From DASRDE01 sp035938175 (GTDB lineage: Bacteria; Vulcanimicrobiota; Vulcanimicrobiia; Vulcanimicrobiales; Vulcanimicrobiaceae), in the NCBI GenBank assembly GCA_035938175.1, contig DASZHD010000055.1:7200-71199 (forward strand): a DNA stretch of 64,000 nucleotides. Direction: 5' to 3'. This document shows, piece by piece, positions 1 through 8,647 of the stretch. The translations under genes and the position numbers were made by a program. Under the pieces are notes generated by a model. That model did not search any database. It was not told the DNA's origin and saw nothing but the letters and a program-made list of their open reading frames with translations. Positions within the stretch are counted from its first letter, which is position 1. Each line of letters begins with the position of its first letter.

Positions 1-1
1 C

Positions 2-325
2 GAGCTGCGCAGCCACGGCTATGCCGCGCGCCGCGACAAAACGCTCACGGCTGCGTTGGAACGGCTCGACGTCGAACAAGCGGACATCGTGATCGTCGAT
101 CGCGACACGATCACCAGCGAACCTGCGGGACTCTTCCATCGCGCAGCGAGCGCGTCGCCGCGCGTCGGACTCATCGCAATCGGCGGCGATCGCGCGTCGG
201 AATCGGCGGAGCCGTGGGATGCGACGCTGCCGAATCCGTTCTTGGGCACCGATCTCCAGACCGCGGTGCAGCAGGCCAATCAATCGCGGCTGGGCGCGAG
301 CAGAGTTCAGACGCTGTCGTCCTGA
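2..325 (+). CDS. Receiver-like (response-regulator) protein, C-terminal part
   Basis: The gene enters from before the window and is open from base 2 to a TGA at 323-325, leaving 107 visible codons. The text contains a run of the type ADIVIVDRD followed by GLIAIGG and later NPF, with alternating hydrophobic strands and helices. This resembles the second half of a CheY-like receiver fold (phospho-acceptor strand, then the strand after alpha-3), but I cannot identify the phosphorylation Asp or the conserved Lys with confidence. No DNA-binding or enzymatic output domain follows, so any output domain lies upstream or is absent. It converges on the glutamine synthetase-family gene with only 9 bases between them. 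The family call is tentative. Confidence 0.5.
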   Translation, partial: ELRSHGYAARRDKTLTAALERLDVEQADIVIVDRDTITSEPAGLFHRAASASPRVGLIAIGGDRASESAEPWDATLPNPFLGTDLQTAVQQANQSRLGASRVQTLSS

Positions 326-334
326 TCTTTCGCG

Positions 335-1642
335 TCAGTACAATCGCAGATACGCGCGATGTTCCCACGTATGCACTGCGCGGCGGTAGCGTTCGTATTC
401 GGCCAACTTCGCATCGCGGAATGCGTGATAGATGTGATCGCCGAGCGACGCCCGGATTACCGGATCCGCATCGAGTTCGGTAATTGCCTGGCGCAGCGAT
501 TTGGGCAGCGTGCGAATTCCGCGTTCGTGCCGCTCGCGCTCGCTCAGATCGTACGTCGTTCCGACGAGTGCATCGCCGGGCAGCGTGCGCTGCGTAATGC
601 CGTCGGCGATCGCGCCGGCCAGCACGGCGAGCGCCAGATACGGATTGCATGCCGGATCCGGACTGCGCATTTCCACAACGGGCGGCGTTTGTGCCGGCGG
701 AACGCGCACGAGCGCGTTGACGCTTCGTTCCGACCAGACGGTGTAGATCGGCGCATCCCACGCTGCAACGAGGCGCTTGTACGAATTTACGGTGGCGTTG
801 CAGACCGCGCTCGCGCCGGGAGCGTGCGAGAGCAGACCGCCGATCGAATACAGCGTGACGTCTTCGCGCGGTTCGGCGTCGCCGGCGGGAAGAATGAACG
901 CGGCGTGCAGCCCGCTGCCGGCGCGATCTTCGAGCGGTTTGGGCATGAATGTCGCCTCTAGCCCGAAACGGGCCGCGATATGCTTTGCGATCGTTCGAAG
1001 CGTCAGGAGCGCATCTGCCGCTTGCAGTAAGCCGCTCGGCGCGAAATCGATCTCGTGCTGTCCGGCTCCGTGTTCGTGATGCGCGCTCGACACGGCGACC
1101 CCCATCTCCTCGAGTGCGCTGACGATCGCGCTGCGCGCGTCTTCGCCGCGATCGTTGGCGGAATAGTCGAAATACGATCCGACGTCGGAAGTGCGCGTCG
1201 ATCCAAACTCGCTCTCGCGCGATTCGAAAAGATAGAATTCCACCTCGAGCGCAACGCGGAGCGTTCCATCGGCGGCTCGTTCGGCTTCTTCGATCGCGCG
1301 TTTGAGCGTCGAACGCGGGCAGCCCTCGAACGGCGAGCCGTCGGGCATCGCGATATCGCACAGCAACCGCGCTTCACCCGCGTCGGGCGTGGACCACGGG
1401 TAGAGCGCGAATGTTGCGGGGTCGGGGCGCAGCATCATGTCGAGCTCCTCGCCGCGAACGAATCCGTCGATCGAACCGCCGTCGAACGTGATCTTGCCGT
1501 CCAAGGCGGCTTCGAGCTGTGCGACGGGAATCGAGACGTTCTTCGAAACCCCTAAGACGTCGGCAAACGACAGCCGTACGAATCGTACGCCGCGTTCTTT
1601 CGCCAGCCGCAGCACGTCGCGCTTATTCAGTGGTGAGTGCAT
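335..1642 (-). CDS. Glutamine synthetase family protein (GS type I)
   Basis: The 435-residue product has the GS-I signatures in order: DGGSIDGF near residue 55 (canonical DGSSIEGF), EVEFYLF, EHGAGQHEIDF, TFMPKP, GSGLHAAF, NSYKRL, and EMRSPDPACNPYLA. These cover the ATP, metal and glutamate sites. The length matches the short GS-I class, and the C-terminal adenylylation loop of enterobacterial GlnA is absent. The first motif deviates from housekeeping GlnA, and the partner gene is a PucR-type regulator rather than GlnB or GlnR. A gamma-glutamyl-amine ligase or another GS-like enzyme is therefore as likely as true glutamine synthetase. Its ATG lies inside the 3' end of the upstream regulator (20-base overlap), so the two are probably translated from one mRNA. 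Confidence 0.85.
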   Translation of the reverse strand: MHSPLNKRDVLRLAKERGVRFVRLSFADVLGVSKNVSIPVAQLEAALDGKITFDGGSIDGFVRGEELDMMLRPDPATFALYPWSTPDAGEARLLCDIAMPDGSPFEGCPRSTLKRAIEEAERAADGTLRVALEVEFYLFESRESEFGSTRTSDVGSYFDYSANDRGEDARSAIVSALEEMGVAVSSAHHEHGAGQHEIDFAPSGLLQAADALLTLRTIAKHIAARFGLEATFMPKPLEDRAGSGLHAAFILPAGDAEPREDVTLYSIGGLLSHAPGASAVCNATVNSYKRLVAAWDAPIYTVWSERSVNALVRVPPAQTPPVVEMRSPDPACNPYLALAVLAGAIADGITQRTLPGDALVGTTYDLSERERHERGIRTLPKSLRQAITELDADPVIRASLGDHIYHAFRDAKLAEYERYRRAVHTWEHRAYLRLY

Positions 1643-2792
1643 CGATCGCTATTGCCATCCTCAGCGTGAGCTGGTCGTGGGGGTCGTCCAATTTGCAGCG
1701 GCAGATGTCGTTGATCTGCCGCAGCCGGTAGAATACCGTGTGCCGGTGCACGTTCAAACGGTCCGCGGCCGTTTTGACGTTTTCGCCGACCGAAAAGTAC
1801 AAATGCAGCGTCCGCTCGAGTTCGGTTTGGTGCTTTTCGTCGTACGCGCGCAGCGGTGCGAGCGTCGCTGAAGCGAATGCCCGCAGCGCCGCCGGATCGG
1901 CGCCTTGCAACAGCAGCGGGTATGCGCCGAGTTCTTCATAAATGCCGACTTTGCCGGCGCCGTGTAGCCGCCGGGCAATGGTCAGCGCCGCTTGCGCGCG
2001 CTCGATCGATGCACGAAGGTCGATGAACGGAACGCGCGTCCCGACGCCGATGCCCACACGCAATTCCGCGTGTTTCTTTGCGAGCGTTCGAGGAAGCAGC
2101 GAGGCGGCCGTGCGCGCATTCGCGGCGTCGATTTCCCGGGCCGCAGGAACGAACAAGAGCATCGTATTTGCGCGTTCCAGTACACCCGTCGCCGCGTCCG
2201 GCGATTGCAAGCTTTGCGCGGCGACCGCACGGATCGCCGCCTGATCCGCCGCTCCGCTGCGATTTGCAGCCGTTTCAGGCTCGACTGCTACCGCAACGTA
2301 GTGCGACGCCAAAACGATCGCGCGCGCCGCGGCGTCATCTTTGGCCGCAGCGGCGTCCAAATAATCGCCGGATGCAAGACGCTCCCAAAACGCGCGAATC
2401 CGCCCGGGCGCGCCGCCGCCGTCGCGTGCGAGCTCGATCGCCATCGCGCCTGCGGCCAGGCGGAGCAGATGGTCGAATTGCCCGGCCTCGGAGGCGGAAA
2501 AAATGGAGATCTGTCCCAGCCGCGCGTCTGCGCCGCCAATCGTCATCGTGCGTCCGGCGCGTCCGTTGGGCAACGGCGACGGCGCCTTTTGCGCCTCGTC
2601 ACCGACCAGCGATCGGACGCTGCTGGGCAAGCCTTTTCCGCTGGCCGCGACGTGGCGCCACTGCGCATCCTCCACCAGCACACCGCAGCCCGTAGCCCCA
2701 GCCAGCCGGTCCGCCAGCGCTTTCACGCCCCCGCCCGATGCGGAGATTCGCGCCAGCTCCTCGGCGAATCCGACGAGCTCGTCTGCAGTCAT
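1623..2792 (-). CDS. PucR/CdaR-type transcriptional regulator
   Basis: The product is 389 residues when started at the ATG giving MTADELVG. The frame is open further upstream, but the extra 50 residues run over the start of the divergent GGDEF gene and look non-coding. The C-terminal 60 residues are a PucR-type helix-turn-helix: a LERTLHLYF helix, then NVKTAADRLNVHRHTVFYRL, a pattern typical of the PucR/CdaR/SdaR HTH_30 domain. The centre (about 150-300) resembles the GGDEF-like region of this family, with no catalytic motif. The N-terminus (about 20-150) looks GAF-like. It overlaps and precedes the GS-family gene, so it probably senses a nitrogenous ligand and controls that operon. It is divergent from the GGDEF gene across 43 bases. 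Confidence 0.85.
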   Translation of the reverse strand: MTADELVGFAEELARISASGGGVKALADRLAGATGCGVLVEDAQWRHVAASGKGLPSSVRSLVGDEAQKAPSPLPNGRAGRTMTIGGADARLGQISIFSASEAGQFDHLLRLAAGAMAIELARDGGGAPGRIRAFWERLASGDYLDAAAAKDDAAARAIVLASHYVAVAVEPETAANRSGAADQAAIRAVAAQSLQSPDAATGVLERANTMLLFVPAAREIDAANARTAASLLPRTLAKKHAELRVGIGVGTRVPFIDLRASIERAQAALTIARRLHGAGKVGIYEELGAYPLLLQGADPAALRAFASATLAPLRAYDEKHQTELERTLHLYFSVGENVKTAADRLNVHRHTVFYRLRQINDICRCKLDDPHDQLTLRMAIAIDALTTE

Positions 2793-2835
2793 CCGGCGCA
2801 CTTCGGGCGAAGGAGACGGCGGACATTCCACGACG

Positions 2836-4632
2836 ATGCAGACGGAGCCGTTTCTGGCCGCCCTGTTGTCTTCGTTGTACGAGGACAATCCCGACGCAAT
2901 CGCGGTGTACGACCGCGACGGTCTTCTCGTGTCCGCGAACAAATCCGCATGCCAGCTCTCGGGATACGGCGTCGAACAATTACGCGGCGGCTCGATTCAA
3001 ACGCACGTTCACCTGCCGGATCGCGAACGCGTCGCCGAAGCGTTTACCAACGCCCTCGCCGGCTTCTGCGAGCACATGGAAACCACGATCCGCGAGAGCG
3101 GCGGTGAAATCGTTCCGGTGGAGATGTATCTGTTCCCCGCCCGCAACGGCGAGGACATATCCGGCGTGTTCGCACAGGCGCGTGACATCGTTGCACTGCG
3201 TTCCGCGGAGCAAGCCTTGGGAATGCACGAGCAGCGCTCGCGATCGTTGTTCGAATACCACCCCGACGCGATCATGGCGCTCAAAGCCGATGGAAGCATT
3301 TCACGCGTGAACGTCGCGCTCGAAGCGATCACGGGCTACTTCGGCGAGCAAATCATCGGAAAGCCGTGGACCGAGATCGTTTCCCACGAATGCCGCCAAT
3401 CCGCCGACGAAGCGTTCCGGTTGGTAAGCCGCGGTGAAGCGACGGAGTTCGACTCGTTCTTGCTGGACCGTTTGGGGAACCGCATCGACGTCCAGATGAA
3501 GCTCGTGCCGCTGCGCGTCGGGAACGACGTCGAGGGTGCGTACGCGATCGCGAAAAGCGTGGTGGCGCAACGCAGCGCCGAACGGGCTATCGCGCTGCAA
3601 GGTGAACGTATTCGCGAGCTGTATCTGGCGGCCGCCGCGCGCAGCGATTCGAGCGATGCCCAGCTCAACAACACGCTGGCTTTGGGCTGCCGCATGTTCG
3701 GCTTCGACTACGGCTACGTGACGCGATTCGACGGCGTCACGATTTCGATTTTGAACGCCGTGGGCGAAGGTACCGGCGTGCGCGTAGGTTCGGTCTTTCC
3801 CACCGAAAGCGCGCTGTCGCGGTTTTTGATCGGCGAACGCCAGACGCTGTTCATTCCGGACCTGGATGCGCCGCCGTGGGACAAGGATCCGGCGCGCGGC
3901 AGCGCGCCGTGGAAATCCTATTTCGGAACGAAGTTGGTCGTGAACAACGAGGAATTCGGCGCGCTGGTCTTTGCGGGACGTTTGCCGCACCCGCATGTGC
4001 TGGAAGAGCTCGACCGCGATCTGCTGCAACTGATGGCGCTCTTCGTCGCGGCAGCGATCGAACGCGCGCAGCATGCTGAACGCATCGAGCAGTTGGCGTT
4101 CTTCGATTCGCTGACCGGTCTGCCCAACCGCGTCCTGTTCGCCGATCGCATCCGCCAAACGATGGGCGCGGCCAAGCGCTACAATCGCGGTTTTGCGGTA
4201 ATGTATCTGGATTTGGACGATTTCAAAATCGTCAACGACACCTTCGGTCACGCCTCCGGCGATCTGGTGCTGAAGGCCGTCGCCGATCGCCTGCTGCGCA
4301 CGCTGCGCGAGAGCGACACCGTGGCGCGCTTCGGCGGCGACGAATTTGTGATTCTGCAGCCGGTCGTGAACGGTGCCAGCGATGCAGCCGACCTCGCGCG
4401 CAAGATCGTCGGTGCGATGCAAACACCGTTCGAGATCGGCGGCGAACAGCGTGTCGTCCACACGAGTATCGGAATCGCGCTCTATCCGCAGGACGGAAAC
4501 TCTGCCGAGGAGCTGATGGATCGCGCCGATCGCGCGCTTTATCGCGCGAAGCATGCCGGCCGCAACCGGTGGCTGTTCTTCAACGACGAGATTCCGCGGC
4601 AGCACTGGCCGCAAAAACGGCAGAGTTCTTAG
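2836..4632 (+). CDS. Diguanylate cyclase with PAS-PAS-GAF sensor
   Basis: The product is 598 residues from the ATG giving MQTEPFLAALL. Two PAS domains come first (about 8-130 with DPDAIAVYDRDGLLVSANK-like text, and 135-255 with YHPDAIMALKADGSISRVN). A GAF-like domain follows (about 270-420), then GGDEF (about 430-590). The active site is RFGGDEF at residues 498-504. An RESD inhibitory site (RxxD) sits five residues before GGDEF, so product feedback by c-di-GMP is predicted. There are no membrane segments, which makes it a soluble sensor cyclase. The long upstream extension of the frame is rejected because it lies antisense to the PucR gene. Its TAG overlaps the stop of the convergent CBS protein gene by four bases. 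Confidence 0.93.
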   Translation: MQTEPFLAALLSSLYEDNPDAIAVYDRDGLLVSANKSACQLSGYGVEQLRGGSIQTHVHLPDRERVAEAFTNALAGFCEHMETTIRESGGEIVPVEMYLFPARNGEDISGVFAQARDIVALRSAEQALGMHEQRSRSLFEYHPDAIMALKADGSISRVNVALEAITGYFGEQIIGKPWTEIVSHECRQSADEAFRLVSRGEATEFDSFLLDRLGNRIDVQMKLVPLRVGNDVEGAYAIAKSVVAQRSAERAIALQGERIRELYLAAAARSDSSDAQLNNTLALGCRMFGFDYGYVTRFDGVTISILNAVGEGTGVRVGSVFPTESALSRFLIGERQTLFIPDLDAPPWDKDPARGSAPWKSYFGTKLVVNNEEFGALVFAGRLPHPHVLEELDRDLLQLMALFVAAAIERAQHAERIEQLAFFDSLTGLPNRVLFADRIRQTMGAAKRYNRGFAVMYLDLDDFKIVNDTFGHASGDLVLKAVADRLLRTLRESDTVARFGGDEFVILQPVVNGASDAADLARKIVGAMQTPFEIGGEQRVVHTSIGIALYPQDGNSAEELMDRADRALYRAKHAGRNRWLFFNDEIPRQHWPQKRQSS

Positions 4633-5927
4633 CCGGAGCCGGAACGCGATGCCTGCGGGTGCCGCGCGGTGATGCGCGGCAGTTCTTTGCGCAGGTTTTC
4701 GGGCATTATCGCGTCGATCGCATCGTCCACCGTAACGATACCGAGCATTTTTCCGCTCTCGTCGACGACGGGCACGGCAAGGAGATCGTAACGTGCGATC
4801 GTCGCGGCGACGTCATGCGCGTGCGTGGCGGTAGCGACGGTAACGAGGTCTGTTTCCATGATGCGTTCGATGCTGGAATCCGGCTGCGCCAGCAGCAGCG
4901 TGCGCAACGAAAGCACCCCAAGCAGCCGGTCGTGTTTGTCCACGACGTATAAGTAATAGATGAACTCCGATTCCGGCGCGATCTCGCGAATCTTGCGGAT
5001 CGTCTGTTCCGCGGTGCGGTGCGGGTAGATCCACGTGTAGTCGGTGGTCATCAAACCGCCGGCCGTGTCCTCTTCGTACTTCACCAGTTCGCGAAGCTCG
5101 CCGGCCGTGTACTCGTTCATTTCCGCGAGCAGTTCGGATTGCTGCTCTTCGTCCAGTTCCGACAGGAGATCGGCGGCGTCGTCGGAGTCCATCTCCTCGA
5201 TGATGTCGGCGGCTCTCTCCGTGCCGAGATCTTCGATGATCGAGCGCTGCCGTTCGGCATCCAAGTGTTCCAAGGCGTCGGCGGCGGTCTCGTCGTCGAG
5301 CTGCGTAATAACCGCTGCCGCCTCGCGCGCCGATAGATCGGAAATCACTTCGGCGAGCTCGCTGGGATGCAGCCGCGCCAACTTGCTTTCTTTCACGGAG
5401 AGCTGGACTTGCGAGGGATTGACGTCGCGAATCGGCGCGACGGACGTCCACGCGATCATCGCGCGCGGCACGTTTTTGTAAATCCACGGCGTGAACCGTT
5501 TTCCGAACGATTTCAAGCCGAGACGCCGCAGCAATCCGCTGACCCCGACGTCGGCCGCAACCACACGCAATTTGCCGCCGGTGTTGGCCAGCTCGATGTC
5601 GTTGATGCGCACGACCTTGCGTCCGTCGACGTCGACGATCTGCTTATCGAGCAGATCGCTCACCAGGTACAGGGCCTCACCGTCCGCCGGCGCGGAGACC
5701 TTGGGAGCGGCGTTGAGCGCAACCGCGCCTTCGTCGTCCACATCGGTGATCGTCTCCATCGGGGCATAACGCGCCCCCTGAGCCGTTTTGATCACCAAAC
5801 CGTCGATCTGCGGAAAGACTTCGTCCGGTTTGTTCACGAGAAAATCGCTGACCTTGCCGATGGGCAAGTCATTGACCGTGGCCTTCCGTCCGACCAGTTC
5901 GGAAACGAATCCCTCGTGAAATGCCAT
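4629..5927 (-). CDS. PRC-barrel / MgtE_N / CBS-pair protein lacking a channel domain
   Basis: The product is 432 residues from an ATG; a GTG six codons upstream (5945) is an alternative. An N-terminal PRC-barrel-like region (about 5-170) is followed by MgtE intracellular N-domain repeats (about 195-300, with LHPSELAEVISDL, ALEHLDAERQRSII and MDSDDAADLLSEL). A CBS pair follows (about 300-420, with EDTAGGLMTTDYTWIYP and GIVTVDDAIDAI). In MgtE these parts form the cytosolic Mg2+ and nucleotide gate, but here the protein ends before any transmembrane domain. Similar channel-less proteins occur near metal transporters in other bacteria, and none is adjacent here. It is probably a soluble metal- or nucleotide-sensing regulator. 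No target can be named. Confidence 0.85.
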   Translation of the reverse strand: MAFHEGFVSELVGRKATVNDLPIGKVSDFLVNKPDEVFPQIDGLVIKTAQGARYAPMETITDVDDEGAVALNAAPKVSAPADGEALYLVSDLLDKQIVDVDGRKVVRINDIELANTGGKLRVVAADVGVSGLLRRLGLKSFGKRFTPWIYKNVPRAMIAWTSVAPIRDVNPSQVQLSVKESKLARLHPSELAEVISDLSAREAAAVITQLDDETAADALEHLDAERQRSIIEDLGTERAADIIEEMDSDDAADLLSELDEEQQSELLAEMNEYTAGELRELVKYEEDTAGGLMTTDYTWIYPHRTAEQTIRKIREIAPESEFIYYLYVVDKHDRLLGVLSLRTLLLAQPDSSIERIMETDLVTVATATHAHDVAATIARYDLLAVPVVDESGKMLGIVTVDDAIDAIMPENLRKELPRITARHPQASRSGSG

Positions 5928-6086
5928 CTCTGCAGGTGTCCTCACTTTTCAGTATAGGTACCTGCGTCAATCGGTCTTACGCGGCCCGCGGGCCGGCCGC
6001 TGATTTGAGCGCTCTAACGCACGTCCATGCAGACGCCTCCCGTTCGGGCGCTTCCGAGCGGCGTATCCCGGGTTGGCAGATGCGTG

Positions 6087-7307
6087 CTAATAGAAGAACT
6101 GCTGCAACTGGCTGAATTTCGGACCGAAGAGCCAGCCCATGCGCTTGGAGGGGTTGATCGCCGGCGCGGGCTCCGCGATGACGAACTTGAATCCGGGAAT
6201 GACCTCGATTTGTTTGCCGGTCTCGTCGTATACGACGAGGGCGCTTTGCTGGCGGTTATCGCACGCATACAGCGGTTCCGTCACGAGGAAGAGCTTGTTG
6301 ACCGGATCGACCGCAACGCCCGCGCCGCTTGTGGTTTGATCGGTGTTTCCGGTGCATGGCAGCTGGGTGAACGCAAGTCCGCGTTCCTTGTTCACATCGT
6401 AAAATTCGACCTGCGAGTTCAATTCGGTCGTCGTTGCGGCGATCCCGGTATTGGGATCGACCGCGAGCCCGTTCACCGCGCCGGCATGGAAGAACCCGTT
6501 GTTGAACCCGGCGAACTGCGTCGTGGCACCGGTCTTCAAATCGACGACCGCATTGATCGGTGCTCGTCCGCGAACCGTCCCTGCGTCGGGAGAAATCGCG
6601 ATAACCGCCTTGTTTCCGGCGATGTACTGCCCCATCTGCGGGTCGTTCGCGCCGCCGAAAAGATTCGGATCCAAATGGACGACCTTGCTGACCGTATTCG
6701 CGGCGATATCGGTGACGATGAGATCGGGTGCATCCTGATTCTTCAGTTCGATTGCGAAGAGGACGCTGGTCGACGTCGTCTGGTTGACGCCGGTTTGCAG
6801 CACGTCGACATCGCGGATCGGCGAGGTCCACGTTCCCGTAAATTTTTGCGCCGTGACCGGGTTCATCACATTGTAGAACCGCTCGGCAAAAATCTGTCCC
6901 TTCGGCGTTACGAAGTGCGTGACGAGACCGATGTCCCCGGCGAAGATTCCGTCGACCGCATACTCGTTGATCGTTCCCGTCTGCTCGGCGAACGAGCTCG
7001 TGATCGCGCCGGTATCCTGATCGAACGTTTCAACCGAGACCCGTGCCGCGCCGTTCCTATTTATCGTCTTTGCCGACGCAAGCACGCCGTCCGCACCGCT
7101 CCGATCGATGTCGAAGCCGAAGACCTGGCCGCCGTCCTTCGTGTTGAGAACGGCTCCCAAGCCCACGTGGCGTGAACCCGGTTCACGAATTGCGCTCGTC
7201 TGCGGAATCGCCGAAACGTCCCCGGCCGAGGGGACGCCTCCGCGACAAGCGGCGAGCGCCGCGAGCATGGCGAGTAACCCTACCCGTGACCTGCATAGAA
7301 CTTGCAT
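6087..7307 (-). CDS. Lipoprotein, tandem paralogue 2 (TIGR03118-like fold uncertain)
   Basis: A 406-residue secreted lipoprotein: signal sequence with lipobox LAAC ending at residue 21, then a beta-rich exported domain. It has the same length as its upstream neighbour and is clearly homologous over its whole length. Shared blocks include GLGAVLNTKDGGQVFGFDI, SVETFDQ.TGAI, ELNSQVEFY, DQTTSGAGVA.DPVNKLFLV, INPSKRMGW, and the end QLQQFFY. The repeated short strands and VDP/DVAANT-type turns suggest a beta-propeller. GGAGGAGA lies ten bases before the ATG. No enzymatic motif is visible and the role is unknown. The parenthetical fold in the call is only a possibility. Confidence 0.85.
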   Translation of the reverse strand: MQVLCRSRVGLLAMLAALAACRGGVPSAGDVSAIPQTSAIREPGSRHVGLGAVLNTKDGGQVFGFDIDRSGADGVLASAKTINRNGAARVSVETFDQDTGAITSSFAEQTGTINEYAVDGIFAGDIGLVTHFVTPKGQIFAERFYNVMNPVTAQKFTGTWTSPIRDVDVLQTGVNQTTSTSVLFAIELKNQDAPDLIVTDIAANTVSKVVHLDPNLFGGANDPQMGQYIAGNKAVIAISPDAGTVRGRAPINAVVDLKTGATTQFAGFNNGFFHAGAVNGLAVDPNTGIAATTTELNSQVEFYDVNKERGLAFTQLPCTGNTDQTTSGAGVAVDPVNKLFLVTEPLYACDNRQQSALVVYDETGKQIEVIPGFKFVIAEPAPAINPSKRMGWLFGPKFSQLQQFFY

Positions 7308-7340
7308 GTTCGTGAAATCTCCTCCGCGGTACGAGCGAAG

Positions 7341-8561
7341 TTAGTAGAAGAACTGCTGTAATTGACTGGGTTTGGGACCCAAAGCCCAGCCCATACGTTT
7401 GGACGGATTCAACACCGCCGGCGGCTCTCCGAGAAAGAACGTGAAGCCGGTTATCGTTTCGACGAGCTTGCCCGTCTCGTCATACACGTCGATAGCGCTG
7501 CCCGGGGCGCAGGCGTTCATCGGTACGGAAACGAGAAAAAGCTTGTTGACGGGATCGTTCGCCACTCCGGCGCCGCTGGTCGTTTGGTCCACGTTCCGCG
7601 TGCACGGCAACTGCGCGGCTTTGATGCCCTTCTGCGTCGAAAGATTGTAAAACTCCACCTGCGAGTTGAGTTCCGTCGTCGTCGCTTGCACGTGCGTTCC
7701 GGAATCGACTGCCGCGCCGTTTACGAATCCCGGACCAAAGAATCCGTCGGCGAAGCCGTTGAACGACGTTTGCGTGCCGGTCGCAAGATCGATCTGCACC
7801 GTTTCCGTCGGCACTCCGGGATGTCTCACGGCGCCGCCGTCGGGCGAGAGCGCGATGACCGCTTTCTTTGCGACGGTATCTTCGGACAGAATCGGTCCGT
7901 TTCCGCCGACGAACAGGTTTGGATCCAGCGGAATCACTTTTTGAATCGTGTTCGCGGCAACGTCGGTGACGATCAGCTCCGGATTGTGCGTTGCGGGATC
8001 TTCGGTAAACAGGACGTTTTGCGTCGTCGACTGGTTTGACGCCGTCTGCATGATGTTCGTGTTCGGGACGGGGGCCTTCCACGCACCGGTGAACCTGTTT
8101 GCCGTTACCGGGTTCATCAGGTTGTAGAAATGCTTGGCAAAGACTTGCCCCTTGGGAACCTCGAAGTGCGTGACGAATCCGACGTCGCCGGCCAGAATCC
8201 CGTCAAATAGGAACGAGTTCGTCGTGCCGGTCGAGTTCGCAAACGAGGCGGTAATCGCTCCGGTGTTTTGGTCAAAGGTCTCGACCGAGACGACAAAAAC
8301 GCCCGGCTTGTTCGTACCTCTAGAAGATGCGAGAGCGCCGTCGTTCCCCGTCTGATTGATGTCGAAACCGAAGACTTGGCCGCCGTCCTTCGTATTGAGC
8401 ACTGCGCCCAGGCCGGCGTGGCCTCCGGCGGATTCATGAAGCGAGGCCGCCGGTATTGCCGGAAGACTCGGTCCGGATGCCGTGCCCGAGCGGCATCCCG
8501 AAAGCGATACGGAAAGCGCGAGACAAAAGACACCCAAAGGACGCAGAATCGAACGGCGCAC
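7341..8561 (-). CDS. Lipoprotein, tandem paralogue 1
   Basis: A 406-residue lipoprotein with lipobox LSGC at about residues 19-22. It starts at GTG, five bases after a clear AGGAGG; the nearby ATG at 8563 is out of frame. It is the tandem duplicate of the gene at 6087-7307: identical length, a collinear set of conserved blocks, and the same QLQQFFY C-terminus. Only 33 bases separate the two genes, so they are probably co-transcribed. Signal peptides and surface loops have diverged much more than the core strands, as expected for envelope proteins. The function is unknown; a beta-propeller fold is inferred from the repeat-like strand pattern. Confidence 0.85.
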   Translation of the reverse strand: MRRSILRPLGVFCLALSVSLSGCRSGTASGPSLPAIPAASLHESAGGHAGLGAVLNTKDGGQVFGFDINQTGNDGALASSRGTNKPGVFVVSVETFDQNTGAITASFANSTGTTNSFLFDGILAGDVGFVTHFEVPKGQVFAKHFYNLMNPVTANRFTGAWKAPVPNTNIMQTASNQSTTQNVLFTEDPATHNPELIVTDVAANTIQKVIPLDPNLFVGGNGPILSEDTVAKKAVIALSPDGGAVRHPGVPTETVQIDLATGTQTSFNGFADGFFGPGFVNGAAVDSGTHVQATTTELNSQVEFYNLSTQKGIKAAQLPCTRNVDQTTSGAGVANDPVNKLFLVSVPMNACAPGSAIDVYDETGKLVETITGFTFFLGEPPAVLNPSKRMGWALGPKPSQLQQFFY

Positions 8562-8647
8562 ATGAACCTCCTCACATGGTTAGGCTACGCAAGTATGCGT
8601 AAGACGTGAGGAAGGTTTGAAGCGATTTGGGGTAGGGGAGCTGCGGT

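Noticed and set aside
171..1361. Long minus-strand open frame (396 codons) over the GS gene
   Set aside because: Arginine-rich shadow frame caused by high GC; the GS-family frame on the same strand has all family motifs.
2503..2835. N-terminal extension of the GGDEF protein
   Set aside because: It lies antisense to the PucR gene, is unlike PAS domains, and a good ATG at 2836 begins the first PAS domain.
8559..8563. ATG at 8563 as the start of the upstream paralogous lipoprotein
   Set aside because: It is out of frame; the GTG at 8561 after AGGAGG gives the lipoprotein signal peptide.
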